Position numbers and translations under genes: made by a program
In this document: piece by piece, positions 63,134 through 64,000 of the stretch
Position numbering within the stretch: position 1 is the stretch's first letter
Layout of the letters: every line of letters begins with the position of its first letter
Source of the DNA: RGIG4079 sp045596365
GTDB lineage: Bacteria; Bacteroidota; Bacteroidia; Bacteroidales; Muribaculaceae
Assembly: GCA_045596365.1 (NCBI GenBank)
Contig: JAZOCE010000001.1
Span: 215,092-279,091, forward strand
Reading direction: 5' to 3'
Length of the DNA: 64,000 nt
The notes under the pieces: generated by a model
What the model was told of the DNA's origin: nothing
The model's database searches: none
Seen by the model: only the letters and a program-made list of their open reading frames with translations

Positions 63134-63693
63134 TGACATACACTATTGACGCATATATTATACTCAATGACACCATCCAATCGGTGGGGATAAAACACTT
63201 GTTGCACACATTTTTCAACATCGAAGCTTCAATAATAGAACATATTTCTAACGCAGAGATTTACGAGAGTTCAACGCCAACGATATATATCACTTCACCT
63301 GATACATATATTCTCAATCAAGACTTTTTTATTCCTCGTCGCACTCGCACAATAATAATCACCAATACGACATCTGATGACACCAATGTCATTAATACCA
63401 CCGATGACGAATCCACGATAATAGAACGGCTAAACGCCATCATACACACATTGTCAATGCCTGACAATGAAAAGAGACAAAACACTCTTTCACAACGCGA
63501 AATTGATGTTCTACGCCTTGTTGCTATGGGATATATTAACAAAGAGATTGCCGACATGCTATCAATCAGTTTCAACACCGTTCTCACCCACCGCAAGAAC
63601 ATCACAGCTAAACTCGGCATCAAGAGTGTCTCAGGCTTAGGTTTCTATGCCATAATGAATGGCTACATATCAGAATCAGACCTAAAACTCTAA
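63133..63693 (+). CDS. LuxR-type response regulator with degenerate receiver
   Basis: A 186-residue DNA-binding protein. The C-terminal LuxR HTH is clear at about 115-180 (LSQREIDVLRLVAMGYINKEIADMLSISFNTVLTHRKNITAKLGI). The N-terminal 100 residues have the size and strand pattern of a receiver (AYIILNDTIQSVGIKHLL, TIYITSPDTY), but the phospho-acceptor aspartate is not at its usual place after the third strand. It is expressed with the hemerythrin-like gene by a TAATG overlap. Confidence 0.85.
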   Translation: MTYTIDAYIILNDTIQSVGIKHLLHTFFNIEASIIEHISNAEIYESSTPTIYITSPDTYILNQDFFIPRRTRTIIITNTTSDDTNVINTTDDESTIIERLNAIIHTLSMPDNEKRQNTLSQREIDVLRLVAMGYINKEIADMLSISFNTVLTHRKNITAKLGIKSVSGLGFYAIMNGYISESDLKL

Positions 63694-63736
63694 ATCTCAA
63701 TTTAGAAAAAATCTTTTTATCCTCAATTGAAAGAGC

Positions 63737-63744
63737 TATCTTTG
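63737..63744 (+). promoter_or_regulatory. -7 box of the terminal lipoprotein gene
   Basis: An exact TATCTTTG ends five bases before ATG 63749, so either the mRNA is leaderless or translation starts at ATG 63773. Confidence 0.45.
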
Positions 63745-63748
63745 TGTA

Positions 63749-64000
63749 ATGATAAAGGAATTGCGACATATAATGTCTATGGTGTTAATTGCGATGGCGA
63801 TTGTATCGTGCAATCGTGATATTGCGACGATGGAGACACTCTCCCATGCCGAAGCCATTATGCAAGAGCATCCCGACTCTGCGCTGTCTTTGTTGCAGGC
63901 AATCGACACAGAGGCTATTGCCACCGACCGCTGTCGCGCACTTCACGCCTTGCTCCTCTCACAAGCCTATGACAAAAACTACATTGACCTCACCAGCGAT
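63749..64000 (+). CDS. Lipoprotein with helical (TPR-like) repeats, partial
   Basis: The first 84 codons are present and run off the right edge. The signal MIKELRHIMSMVLIAMAIVSC ends in a lipobox with Cys at residue 21, so the protein is a lipoprotein. It continues with METLSHAEAIMQEHPDSALS and then LLQAIDTEAIATDR, a helix-pair pattern like tetratricopeptide repeats common in Bacteroidetes. An in-frame ATG at 63773 would leave a signal without positive charge, so ATG 63749 is preferred. The sequence is visibly richer in GC than its neighbours. Confidence 0.7.
   Translation, partial: MIKELRHIMSMVLIAMAIVSCNRDIATMETLSHAEAIMQEHPDSALSLLQAIDTEAIATDRCRALHALLLSQAYDKNYIDLTSD

Overview
The window looks like the chromosome of an AT-rich Bacteroidales gut-type bacterium (Bacteroides/Muribaculaceae-like). 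The evidence is a Bacteroidetes promoter code before many genes (a -7 box TAnnTTTG with TTTG about 20 bases upstream), a C-terminal sorting-domain protein of type IX secretion, a DUF4296 lipoprotein, a DksA relative without zinc cysteines, and family-typical ClpP, ClpX, IleRS and trigger factor. Almost everything is core housekeeping sequence; species was not determined.

Layout. 0-5 kb: purL and a PurF-family gene (minus). 5-18 kb, plus strand: tig, clpP-clpX, recQ, a purU-hisH-hisA-hisF-hisIE-ftsE run, then lysC-lysA. 18-28 kb, minus strand: a secreted T9SS-type protein, a short foreign patch (a 5'-truncated Microviridae-like pilot protein, a 34-residue membrane peptide and a GC-rich hairpin-rich block), sodB, and a heavy-metal efflux operon (His-rich protein, CzcB, CzcA and CzcC types). 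At 28.17 kb a sequence closely resembling the dif chromosome-dimer resolution site lies in a gene-free spacer. 28.7-31 kb: an HTH regulator and pyrK-pyrD. 31-39 kb, minus: ileS, dksA-like, lspA, DUF4296 and a small conserved-context protein, preceded by hppA. 39-44 kb: efp, aqpZ and an orphan wza-wzc exopolysaccharide pair. 44-54 kb: a uracil-DNA-glycosylase-like gene, dedA, rpe, ftsK, a LolA-like gene, trxB, yqgE, a GNAT gene, recR and an acyl-CoA ligase. 54-64 kb: panC-panD, ffh, folD, a CapA-like gene, tRNA-His, an ECF sigma factor, dCMP deaminase, an S41 protease, 5-formyl-THF cyclo-ligase, a degenerate hemerythrin/LuxR pair and the start of a lipoprotein gene.

How it fits together. One-carbon and purine metabolism recurs (purL, PurF family, purU, folD, 5-formyl-THF cyclo-ligase, with histidine synthesis releasing AICAR). 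Pyrimidine (pyrKD), lysine (lysC, lysA) and pantothenate (panCD) genes are also present. The dif-like site, ftsK and recombination genes suggest that the window spans or approaches the replication terminus. The microviral remnant 7 kb from the dif-like site fits the known habit of Xer-exploiting phages to integrate at dif. The most novel items are this remnant with its 34-residue membrane peptide (which has its own promoter and terminator), the dif-like site, the dyad abutting the sodB start codon, and the hemerythrin-fold/LuxR pair that appears to have lost both its iron ligands and its phospho-acceptor.
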